Positions 25,965-35,636 of a stretch of 64,000 nt of DNA are shown piece after piece. Made by a program: the position numbers and the translations under genes. The notes beneath the pieces were generated by a model. The model saw nothing but the letters and a program-made list of their open reading frames with translations, had not been told where the DNA came from and made no database searches. The DNA is taken from NCBI GenBank assembly GCA_951213105.1, contig OX578138.1, positions 93,040,914-93,104,913 of the forward strand. Reading direction: 5' to 3'. This DNA is from Amaurobius ferox. Its lineage: Eukaryota; Arthropoda; Arachnida; Araneae; Amaurobiidae. The number at the start of each line of letters is the position of its first letter. Within the stretch, counting starts at the first letter, position 1.

Positions 25965-26330
25965 AATCAAACAAGTCTGTTGGACACACACTTTAACGTT
26001 TAATTCCTTGCAAGCTGGCTGGAAATACGATCTGAGGCCGTGAGGAATGGCTTTCGCATTAATACTAAAAAACTGCTTTTCTATTTTTTTTTTATAAAAA
26101 ATGAGAATTTCAAACAATTGATGTCTTTTGTGAACAATGGGTTAGGAAAAATGTTGTCTCCACTCGAATACATTCCAAATTAGATTGCTTCTGTGTTTCT
26201 ATCGGCTTGGTTTTAGAAAGTTTTTCTAAAGTTCGGGATTAGTGTTTACTATCTTCGAAAACATCAATGTATTTTGTGAATAAAATGTGTTATCTGCTGT
26301 AATGAAGTTTGAGAATTTTCTAAGAATTTA
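25965..26330 (+). repeat. Module D, copy 4
   Basis: Opens with TCAATCAAACAAGTCTGTTGG and CTTTAACGTTTAATTCCTTGCAA. The GAAGATTAAAG core is decayed here (GAGAATTTCAAACAATTGATG), while GAATACATTCCAAATTAGA and CGGCTTGGTTTTAGAA keep the order of the other copies. Confidence 0.5.
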
Positions 26331-26506
26331 ACCGAAAAATACTATATAGAGGGTGGGTTAATGAGAGAAATCAGTTGTGCAGATATTGCTATAGAAGAGA
26401 TAAACCATCCTGAAAAAATAAATAATTTAGTGTATAATTAATTTTATCCAACCAAAGGTACGAAATGGTAATGACAGTAACAAACAAAGATCGTATCATT
26501 TTAATT

Positions 26507-26637
26507 TTTTCTTTCCTTATATACAATAATGTATAAGGAAAGTATTGTGATGGGATCGAAAATTCGAATTCGAGTTTTCGACGGGAGAGCACGTCTCAAG
26601 CATCCCTGATCACGAATCGAACATTTTTGAAGTGATG

Positions 26638-26671
<34 letters not shown>

Positions 26672-26850
26672 AGTGAGTCTGTGGAGCCGATAACTGACGA
26701 ACGAATGGACAAACTTTGCAAATTACAATCCAAATTAACTGAAATATCGATAAATGGATAAAAATGACGCAAAATCAATGAAAATGACGAATAATTGATG
26801 AATATTCAATATCTTGAAAATAATATAAGTATCTACTACAATAATAACTT
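26507..26850 (-). mobile_element. Family A element, copy 7, right part
   Basis: The terminal hairpin is at about 26508-26545 and the GT tract at 26641-26671. The middle of the element is deleted between about 26705 and 26745. The copy is then interrupted by the SINE at 26851. Confidence 0.8.
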
Positions 26851-27069
26851 GCCGATGTGGTGGCCGAGCGGTCAAAGAGGCAGGCGTTTCCTCGTGCCAG
26901 ATTGCGGGTTCGAGTCCCGCCTGCGGGCATGGATGTTGTAATGTCTTATTTGGGGCAGAAGTCAGACTTCTACCTTCGGGTGACCCGGGTCATTAGACTA
27001 AACAGAAGCAGTGCACACATTCTTCCTTAAATGTAATGTTAGGGACACGACAACAACAACAACAACAAG
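26851..27069 (+). mobile_element. tRNA-derived SINE
   Basis: The head has a clear RNA polymerase III internal promoter. The A box TGGCCGAGCGGTC is at 26861-26873 and the B box GGTTCGAGTCC at 26907-26917, inside a GCGGG/CCCGC T-stem. The A box and long spacing resemble a Leu/Ser-type tRNA, but the acceptor stem does not pair, so this is not a working tRNA gene. A GC-richer body follows (CTTCGGGTGACCCGGGTC), and the element ends in an (ACA)n tail. AATAACTT flanks it on both sides (26843-26850 and 27070-27077). It was inserted into family A copy 7 and so is younger than it. Confidence 0.85.
26861..26917 (+). promoter_or_regulatory. Pol III internal promoter of the SINE (A and B boxes)
   Basis: A box 26861-26873 and B box 26907-26917. 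The B box matches the GGTTCGANTCC consensus exactly. Confidence 0.8.
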
Positions 27070-27225
27070 AATAACTTTTTTTTTACTTTAAAAGTAGCAA
27101 ATTCATATCATTATATAAGGAAACTCATGTGCTGCTCACATCAGATTTTTTTTTACTGTAAAAGTAATAAATTCATTGCATTATATAAGGAAAGTCATGT
27201 GTTGAGCACCTCAGATTTTTTTTTA
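27070..27225 (-). mobile_element. Family A copy 7, left part, with its terminus duplicated
   Basis: The left terminus (GTAAAAGTA...GGAAAGTCATGTG...CATCAGA plus T-run in this orientation) occurs twice in tandem, ending near 27152 and 27221. Confidence 0.8.
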
Positions 27226-27348
27226 TATCGCGGCTAATTTTTACAAGAATGATTAAAACTACTCAACCTCGTGATGATTGAACCACAAATAAGCCCTTTT
27301 ATGCATGAGCATGGTTATGTTAAATTTTGCCCCATGCTGCCATGTTAA
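27226..27348 (+). mobile_element. Family C element, first half (split by family A)
   Basis: The reverse complement of the family C segment at 23590-23640: CCACAAATAAGCCC and AATTTTGCCCCATGCTGCCAT. It continues beyond the inserted family A copy at 28324. Confidence 0.55.
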
Positions 27349-28153
27349 TAAAAATCTGATGTGGGCAACACATGACTTTCCTTATATAATGCAATGAATT
27401 TACTACTTTTACAGTTAAAAATAAGTTATTCTTATAGTAGATACTTATATTCTTTCCAAGATATTGAATTTTAGTCAATTAATAGTCGTCAATTTCGTCA
27501 TTTTGATTGATTTAGCGTCGTTTTTATCCATTTGGCGAGATTTCAGTTAATTTGGCAACAATTAAAAAGTCGCCAAGTTGGCGACATTTCGCCAAATTTG
27601 TCGCCAATATTTCGCCAAGCGTTATGGACAAAGAAATGAGTTATTCTTACACCAGATAAATAACTATTGGCGTTCCAATACAAAAGTATTACTCAAAGTA
27701 TCTTTTTTTCATGAATGGAACGAGCTAGATCCACGAGAATGATGTCACCCAATTTATCGCATGGTGTTACACATGAAAAGTGAACATGCTTCTCAATAGG
27801 AAATATTTTTTTTTTATTTTATGACTTTTTGATAATTTTTTTGAAAAATGTGCAATATCTCGTGAACGGTTCGCGTTAGCGTTCTAAAATTTATGTCAAT
27901 CGTTTTCTAATGAAAAATTACATAACAAATGTCTATTTGCGTAATATTATTAACGGTTTTGATTTGTTGACGATTTTTTTAAAAATTTCACTCGAAAATT
28001 TAGTGGGGTTCTGAACATTCGATTACGTATAAAAATAATAGAGTTCCAGTGTTTACCGATTGTGATTTTTATACCAATTTTCGTTCGAATCGGTCCATTC
28101 ATTCGTCAGTTATCGTCTCCACGGACTCACTGACACACACACACAGACGCATA

Positions 28154-28197
<44 letters not shown>

Positions 28198-28323
28198 TCA
28201 CTTCAAAAATGTTTGATTCGAGATCAGGGATGCTTGAAACGTGCTCTCCCGTCGAAAACTCGAATTCGAATTTTCGACCCCGTCGCAATACTTTCCTTAT
28301 AAATTATGTATATAAGGAAAGTA
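27349..28323 (+). mobile_element. Family A element, copy 8 (nested in family C)
   Basis: A complete copy from TCTGATGTGGGCAACACATG to the hairpin ending GGAAAGTA, with an extended CA tract at about 28133-28192. The palindrome module is at about 27530-27620. Confidence 0.87.
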
Positions 28324-28570
28324 AAAATAAGAATACAGTTCAAAGTTTTCGCTCGGATTAAAAAATGTTTTGTCTAGTTCTAGATTTCTTGATAAAAAAG
28401 CAGGATACACAGTTTTATGAAAATCCATTAATATTTGTGGCTGCAAAACAAATCGCCCACAAATATCAGACAGACGAATATCACTCCAAAAATATTCAAA
28501 ACGTGTTTATAATGCCTTAAAAGATATATTGGCGTCAAAATCTCGAAATCAAAAATGTTCGTGAAATTTT
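28324..28570 (+). mobile_element. Family C element, second half
   Basis: AGAATACAGTTCAAAG, TTTTCGCTCGGATTAAAAAA, ATCAGACAGACGAATATCAC and GGCGTCAAAATCTCGAAATC are the reverse complement of 23320-23545. The terminal hairpin is not evident. Confidence 0.55.
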
Positions 28571-29205
28571 TATGGTTTCGGCGAAAAGACATTGGGACGC
28601 TCTTCCATTTCAGTAGAGGGAATATGAAGAGCAATTCTATTAATTCTTTGCATAATCAGAGTAGTAGAGTAGATAAATGTTTGGTCTTTGAAAGTGAAAA
28701 CAACACTTTCTCTATTGTATAAGAACTTAAAAATATTTAAAAAGTATAATATTGAAACAATTTATTTAAATGCAGCGTTTAGAAATTTTATATCGCTGCT
28801 TCTAAATTTTCAGAATCCATTTCATTGTTCAGCATGCTTTAAATATCATAAATGTCGAATTGTTCTGTAAAAGAGCTTTCTTTTCAATATGTTTCCATAT
28901 TTGAGAATTGCGAGTATAATCTATACTTTAGAAATGTTTAATTACATGTTTAAAATTATTTTCCTATTCCTATTACATATTTGTACAAATATGGGAGTAA
29001 TTTGCTGCCATGTATTCTAATGTTTTACGGAGTTTTTATTTGTTTCGATATATATGGTATAGAACGTTGCAAAAATTGAAAAAAAACTACAATATAACTC
29101 ATACAGTAAGATAAGTGCCCCATAAAATAAAATACTTATGTACGTGCATTTTATGTGTTTCGATGTCATTCTCCGATAACTGACATGAATATTTATTTTT
29201 ATTTT
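28571..29205. other. AT-rich, nothing recognised
   Basis: No assignable repeat or frame. Confidence 0.4.
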
Positions 29206-30138
29206 TACTTTCCTTATATACATAATTTATAAGGAAAGTATTGTGACGGGGTAGAGAATTCGAATTCGAGTTTTCGACGGGAGAGTACGATTCAAGCATC
29301 CCTGATCACGAATCGAACATTTATGAGGTGATGTCTGTGTGTGTGTGTGAAAGTGCGTGTGTGTGTGTGTGTCAGTGAGCCTGTGGAGACGATATCTCAC
29401 GAACGAATGGAGCGATTCGAATGCAATTTGATACAAAAATCACAATCCATGAATACTGGAAGCCTATTGTTTTAAAACACAATCGAATGTTCAGAACCTC
29501 CCTAAATTTTCGAGTGAAATTTTGAAAAATATCATCAAAGAATCAAAACCTTTAATAAAGTTAAGCAAATAGACATTTTTTATGAAATTTTTCCTTAGAA
29601 AACGATTGCCATAAACTTTAGAACGATAGCATAAACCGTTCTCGAGATATTGCGCAATTTTCAATCAAAAAACCCCATAAATTAATTTTAAATTATTAAC
29701 TGTTGAGAAACATGTTCACTTTTCATATGTAATATCATGTGCTAAATTTGGTGATCTCCTTCTCGTAGATCTAGCTAGTTTCATTCACGAGAAAAGATAC
29801 TTTGTGTAATACATTTGTATTTAAACACAATAATACTTTATCTGCTATAATTATAACTTATTTCACCATCCATAACACTTGACGAGATTTTGGCGACGAA
29901 TTTGGCGGAATATCGCTAACTTGGCGACTTTTTTAAATGTTGCCAAATTAACAAAAATCTCGCCAAATGAATAAAAATGACGCTAAATGAAAATGATGAC
30001 TCATTGACGAAACTTCAATATCTTAGAAAGAATATAAGTATTCTACTATAAGAACAACCTATTTTTTTTTCAATAAAAGTAGTAAATTTATTGCATTATA
30101 TAAGGAAAGTCATGCGTTGCCCACATCAGATTTTTTTT
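29206..30138 (-). mobile_element. Family A element, copy 9
   Basis: A complete minus-strand copy with the terminal hairpin at 29206-29242, GT tract at 29335-29372, palindrome module at about 29880-29970 and terminal CATCAGA plus T-run at 30125-30138. Confidence 0.87.
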
Positions 30139-30490
30139 AACCTGAGTTTGAGTTCTCAAGTTTCAAACGGAGTTTCTTGCTGAGTATTTTATGTATTTTC
30201 TGTGTAAGACGTAATTGTCTATAGTTGTAGTATGCTTCTTCGACTACATTTATGTATTTTGATAAAAATTTTGCAAATTATACCTCAACACTTTATTCCG
30301 CATTTCTTAATTGTCAATATTTAACATGTATTTTTACCATTTAAGTAGAACAATAAAATTCTCAATCGAAGATAGTTTTCATCTTTTAAATAAATTTATA
30401 TATTTATAAATTGACAAGAAAATGTTCCCGAATTTAATTGGGGATTTAAAGCAGAGAGTCATTTAAAGCAGAGAATTCATTTATTAAATT
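30139..30490. other. AT-rich, nothing recognised
   Basis: No assignable feature. Confidence 0.4.
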
Positions 30491-31327
30491 TTTACTTTCT
30501 CTTGCTATAGAATATAGTATAGATAAAGTATTGTTTTCATGACGATTTTCGATTTCTAAATTTTGAATTCATTATATATTTTAGGAACTTCTGAACATGT
30601 TTCGATTGTTTTTACAGTTGTGTCCGTCTGGTTGCTGTCTGTAATCTGTCATCTGTCTGAGAGAATAAAATAAAACTCGAGGAAATATTTCGAAATTTAT
30701 TCGAAATTTTATATTTTCTGAGCATGGCAGCTTAAGACAAGATTTGACATAATTATCCATTAAAGAGGTTATTTATGGCCCAATGATAAAAAACTTCACA
30801 ATTTCAATCATTGTAGAGAAAAATGCTGCAACAATTTTTTTCGTATTTGTGACATTATTAGCACCTCGATAAGGTACATTGTCAAACTTAGTACTAATTG
30901 AAAGCTGTTTTGACCATTCCAGTCTGTTATCCTGACTTGTGTCTTCTGTCTGTGGTTGCTTTCTTTCGAGCATGATGGCTACTAAGAATATAAGTAGATG
31001 TTCACGAAATTTTTTATCCGGTTGTGTTAATAAAAGGCCTAGAATTAGATAGTATTTTTTTTTTAAATTCGAAACTTATTCGAAATTTTAAATTATCTTA
31101 CCATGGCAACGTAGACCAAATTTGACATAATCCATGCATAAAAGTGGTTATTTAAAGCTCAATGATTGTGAGACCTAACAGTTTCAATCATAGTAGTGAC
31201 AAAAAATAAGGAACTCATAATTTGTGTCCGTGACTTCATTAACCTTCTACGGGAGGGGTGGAGGGGGGATTATCCCCAATGGGATACACTGTAAAAAGTA
31301 GTAATCGAAAGATTATTTCAAGCCTTT
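30491..31327 (-). mobile_element. Family C element with internal duplication
   Basis: Opens with a decayed hairpin (ACTTTCTCTTGCTATAGAATATAG...ATAAAGTATTGT at about 30493-30533) and runs into GAACATGTTTCGATTG and GTGTCCGTCTGG. Two related blocks follow (about 30690-30900 and 31060-31310), each with ATGGCA, GACAAAATTTGACAT, TTATTTA...CTCAATGA and a final GATACACTGT/GGTACATTGT phrase. Family A copy 10 is inserted at its right end. Confidence 0.6.
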
Positions 31328-32098
31328 TAAAAAAATCTGATGTGGGCAGCACATGACTTTCCTTATATAATGCAATGAATTTACTACTTTGCAATTAAAA
31401 AAAAGTTATTCTTATAGTACATACTTATATTCTTTCCAAGATATTAAATTTTCTTCAATTAGTGGTCATTTTCATTGATTTAGCGCCATTTTTATCCATT
31501 TGGCGAGATTTTCGTTAATTTGGCAACATTTAAATGTCGCCAAGTTGGCAACATTCCGCTAAATTCGTCGCCAAATTTTAGCCAAGCGTTATGGAAGGAG
31601 AAATAAGTTATTTTTACGGCAGGTTAAATGAATATTGGCGTTCAAATACAAAAGTATTACTCAAAGTATCTTTTATCGTGAATGGAACGAGTTAAATTCA
31701 CGAGAATGATGTCACCACATTTATTGCATGATATTACATATGAAAAGTGAACATGTTTCTTGACAGTTAATATTTTTTTTTAATTTACGGGATTTTTTGA
31801 TAAATTTATTTGAAAAATGTGCAATATCTCGAGAACGGTTCATGCTAGCGTTCTAAAGTTTATGTCAATCGTTTTCTATGGAAAAATTACATAAGAAATG
31901 TCTATTTGCGTAACTTTATTAAAGGCTTTGATTTTTTGATGATTTTTTTTTAAATTCACTCGAAAATTTAGGGGGTCCTGAACATTCGATTGTGTTTTAA
32001 AGCAATAGGCTTCCAGTATTCACGGGTTGTTATTTTTGTACCAAATTTCTTTCGAATCTCTCCATTCGTTCGTGAGAAATCGTCTCCACAGGCTCACT

Positions 32099-32134
<36 letters not shown>

Positions 32135-32316
32135 CACTAACACACACACACACATACATTCACACACACACACACACACACACACAGACATCACCTCAAA
32201 ATTGTTTGATTCTTGATCATTGATGCTTGAAACGTGCTCTCCCGTCGAAAACTCGAATTCGAATTTTCGACCCTGTCACAATACTTTCCTTATACATTAT
32301 GTATATAAGGAAAGTA
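31328..32316 (+). mobile_element. Family A element, copy 10
   Basis: A complete copy from TCTGATGTGGGCAGCACATG to the hairpin ending GGAAAGTA, with a compound CA tract at 32099-32187. The flanks carry a direct duplication of about 36 bp (31293-31330 and 32317-32352). Confidence 0.87.
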
Positions 32317-32900
32317 AAAAGTATTAATCGAAAGATTTTTTCACGCCTTTTAAAATAAAGGGGCCTGTGCCATAACTGTAATCATTCGGAAAACCATAAA
32401 GATTTTTCAAATTTTTTCTTCAAAATTATAAAAAAAAAAAAAAAAATCCCAAGCTACTTAAAAATATATTATGTTTGGGACAACCGAGTTGAGTCGCATT
32501 TCAAATGCCAGCAATGCTGATATTGTATAAATGTATCCCTGCTGCAAATTACAGGAAACGGCGGTTACAAAGTATATTTTAAATAATCGAATATTTTCGG
32601 ATTTCTATAGAAACTTGACATCTACCGGTCTCGTTTTCTGGTTTCTCAGTTTGAGATATTTTTAATCTAGTGTAAGCCCTCTCCTTCTAAACCCCTAACA
32701 CGATGTCAATGAATAAAAACTATTAGTTTCCGTTTACAGCAGAAAATTCATTTTTAAAGATGGAACAATAAAATATATTTTCTAAGCGAGTTTAAAATGG
32801 AAAACAAATATGTTACCTTTTCCAACATACAAAAAATATTTAATTGTCCCTCTCTGATGATATAAAGTTCTTATTAATCATACAAAATAACTTCAAAATA
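32317..32900. other. AT-rich, nothing recognised
   Basis: After the duplicated flank no repeat or frame is recognised. A short A-run is present at about 32430-32446. Confidence 0.4.
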
Positions 32901-33360
32901 AAATGAAGACAACCAAATTTGGCAAATTAAAATGTCTTTAACACCATTTATGACGTACTTACAATTGCAAATCCAGAGCGCTTTCAGTCGTCACTACGAC
33001 TTTCATCAGTGGCAAAGTACACTGTTGAGTGACGAACACGAGTTCTTATACGCAGCCCATAACCGTTAGACAAAATTTGCGTATTGATCAATTTAAAATC
33101 GATGCATTTAAAACACATAATTTTATTATAAAATACATAAATGACAGTAGATCATAAAATACGGGTTAACCAATAAATATGTCGTCAAAAGCAAAAAATA
33201 TATACTATATATCCAGAAAAATATACAGGGGCATAACAAGCAGTGAGTCGACAATGAGACGCCATGCGAAACTGAGAATCTGAAAGGGATTGAAATTACA
33301 ATTAGAGTTGATGTAAATATAAATGAAAATATATTCATAAAGTAAAATACTACGTGGGTT
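32901..33360 (-). mobile_element. 3'-UTR fragment of a non-LTR retrotransposon (5'-truncated)
   Basis: On the minus strand the segment parallels 63300-63838. It has a CATTGTCGACTCACTG...CCCCTGT block, then CAAATTTTG/GCAAATTTG, then the hammerhead-like motif, then GTAC(G)...TTATAA/CATAAA. The match is diverged and I aligned it by eye, so boundaries are approximate. No coding sequence remains. This is inference from the resemblance to the copy at the right edge of the window. Confidence 0.45.
32955..33020 (-). ncRNA. Hammerhead-ribozyme-like motif
   Basis: Read on the minus strand: CUGAUGA (33009-33003); one A; stem II AGUCGU / ACGACU (33001-32996 and 32991-32986) with loop AGUG; GAAA (32985-32982); a very short stem III within AGCGCU; then C as the base 5' of the predicted cleavage between 32976 and 32975. 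Stem I is CCA (33012-33010) paired with UGG (32975-32973), then an internal loop, then GUACUU (33020-33015) paired with AAGUAC (32960-32955). All conserved core positions of a type I hammerhead are present. The short self-complementary stem III is like minimal hammerheads of retroelements, which may act as dimers. Activity is not shown by sequence. Confidence 0.8.
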
Positions 33361-34264
33361 GCTGCAGCAACCTAAGAGAAAAGTTCTTTAAGAGAATATC
33401 CCTCTTAATTAGCTACAACATGAGAAAAGTTCTTAATTAACTGCAATATGCGAAAAGTTCTTAATTAGCTGCAATAACTCCGTAATATTTGACTTTCGTA
33501 ATATGTACAGTTCGTATAGTACTACACGTTCGTAACAGTGTACTAGTATGGAGAGAACAAGGAACACGCAACCAATTATTCAACATTGTTGAACACCACG
33601 CTTGTTATTCAGAGCAGGTCCACTTTGTATAGTAAGAATGGACTTTAAGTATTATAACCATCGAAGTTTGTCAACACACATCTAATCACGAAAAAGATAC
33701 AAGAGCAATTAAACGACAAGATATTTAAAAGCAATCAATGACTATATATAACATACATTTTAAAAACTTGTTAAATTAGAATAGTTTAAGCACATTTAAA
33801 ACGGCTCTCTAAGAAATTTTTCCATTAAAATTGACCTAGAGAGAAATAGTCCTTTTCGCTGAAATGAAAAGTTAAGGTAACGTCGGACAAAGTAAAACTA
33901 AGCATTGACTTCAGGGCCGCTATAACAACTCGTTTCACAGCTGCGACGTTGTTGGTCCCGAACATCTATGGTCTTGGTAGTGTGATGGAATATATTGTTG
34001 AAATTTTAAGAAAACCCCTCAAATTTACATGTGTTATCGCATGCCTACGTATATCATCTTAGTATTTTCCTGCGAAATTTGGGATTAATCGGTGCAAAGC
34101 CATGAGTATTGCACTACTCCGTACTTCTAAATGTGCAAAGTAGTGTACACATCCTCTAATAATTGTAACGAGGACATTGTCTATTACTTACTCTGCCTTC
34201 CATTAGAAATTAAACGAATTGAAAATCCCGACAATTGTGATCAATTATATAAAATAAGAATTAT
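33361..34264. other. Unclassified stretch
   Basis: Short direct repeats of AGAAAAGTTCTTAATTA(A/G)CTGCAA occur near 33378-33475. The rest is not recognised. Confidence 0.4.
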
Positions 34265-34640
34265 TTAGAAAACTAGATGGCTCTGCCCCTGATCGTTAAG
34301 CTTCGCCAACCCCCTTCGGGAGGCTTTGCCTCCTACTTGCTGCGGTCGGAGAGCTCGCTTCATACCAATCTCTCCTAAAAATTTTACTTTCAAAAATCTC
34401 TATCCCTACCTATTTTCTGGAGGTAAAAGCAAGGATTTTAAAGATCCGCAGGATCCACAGTAGGTAAAAGCAGGGTCTCCTACTCGCTGTGGTCGCAGAG
34501 CTAGCTTCATACCTAACTCTCCTAAAAATTCTACTTTCAAAAATATATTTGTATCCCTAACTAGTTTCCGCGAGAGGTAAAAGCAGGGATTGTACTTAAT
34601 TCAAGGAATCCAAAAACTGAATTCCTTTATCCTGAGCTCG
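34265..34640. repeat. GC-richer repeat with two diverged units of about 155 bp
   Basis: Two units share CTCCTACT(T/C)GCTG(C/T)GGTCG, GAGCT(C/A)GCTTCATACC, CTCTCCTAAAAATT, CTACTTTCAAAAAT and GGTAAAAGCA(A/G)GGATT. They lie at about 34320-34440 and 34475-34595. Small inverted repeats CTTCGGGAGG / CTTTGCCTCC and GAGCTCGCTTCGCGAGCT are present. Interspersed repeat of unknown class. Confidence 0.65.
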
Positions 34641-35189
34641 CTTCGCGAGCTATTTAATGCCACACAAGTTTAAATCGATAAACAATTTATTTCATCGTGC
34701 TATCCTATTATTTTTCTATAAATGTATCAAATTTAATATTTTGTATGTTATAGGTTTTGCAGTATAAGACAGAGAAATCGTTAGACGTGCAGAAACGAAC
34801 GCAAAAAAAAATCACTTCAAAAGTGCATAAAAAGTACAATACATCAAAATTCACATCGAAATTAGAGAAAAGGGCTCCTTCCAGCAAAAATTCACTCATG
34901 TAGGTACCCGCCTGCAAAAAATCGTGGTCTTGGTATTGTTCGTATATCCTGGTAGCTAACTTGTATACAAATATTTTGTCTTTGATGTTGACACTAAATA
35001 TGTCTTAAACTACAATATAGTATATATCAAAAACGGTTTCTTTCAGAGTATTTCCGAAAGCTTTTTCTTCTACAAGTGTACCAAATTTTATATTTTTCTA
35101 TGCAATAGTGTTTGAGGTACGAAACAAAGAATCTCGAGAAACGAGAAATTTGTCAAACAGCGGCGACGTCAGCTACTTTAAAAAATATG
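34641..35189. other. Unclassified stretch with two related sub-blocks
   Basis: CTATAAATGTATCAAATTTAATATTTT (about 34720) and CTACAAGTGTACCAAATTTTATATTTTT (about 35072) are similar phrases, suggesting two diverged units of about 350 bp. The second ends at the CAGCGGCGACGTCAGCTAC phrase discussed with 35531. Confidence 0.35.
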
Positions 35190-35202
35190 TATATATATAG
35201 AA

Positions 35203-35248
<46 letters not shown>

Positions 35249-35302
35249 GTATATATATATATATATATTTATAAATATATATTTATATATATACATATAT
35301 AC

Positions 35303-35396
<94 letters not shown>

Positions 35397-35400
35397 TTAT
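35190..35400. repeat. (TA)n microsatellite, interrupted
   Basis: A long TA tract with TG/CA and TTTA interruptions, ending in TATTTATTTATTT. Confidence 0.97.
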
Positions 35401-35530
35401 TTATTTAGATGCAACTTACTGAGTTTCCACTATATATAAAATCATATTTTATATCCGAGATTATTACTTTCTCTATATACATAATACAATGTATATGGGA
35501 TTAATTGTAATACTTAATAGAACACATAAC

Positions 35531-35636
35531 ATTTGTCAAACAGCCTCGGCGGTGGCGACGGAGGCAGAGGCGGCGACAGCGTCAGAGGCAGCGGCGACAG
35601 CGGCAGAGGCAGCAGCAGCGGCTACGTCACCTACAT
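35531..35636. repeat. GC-rich trinucleotide-type expansion (GGCGAC / GGCAGA)
   Basis: A run of GGCGGTGGCGACGGAGGCAG-like units of about 100 bp sits between TTTGTCAAACAGC on the left and GGCTACGTCACCTAC plus T-run on the right. The same flanks without the expansion occur at 35142-35180. It is sharply GC-rich in AT-rich surroundings. Confidence 0.85.

Noticed and set aside
26851..26935. A genuine tRNA gene (Leu/Ser type)
   Set aside because: The A and B boxes are good, but the acceptor stem does not pair, and the sequence continues into a SINE body with an ACA tail.
35112..35422. Frames with long Tyr-Ile runs
   Set aside because: Translation of TA microsatellites; the same applies at 19460-19705 and 20511-20711.
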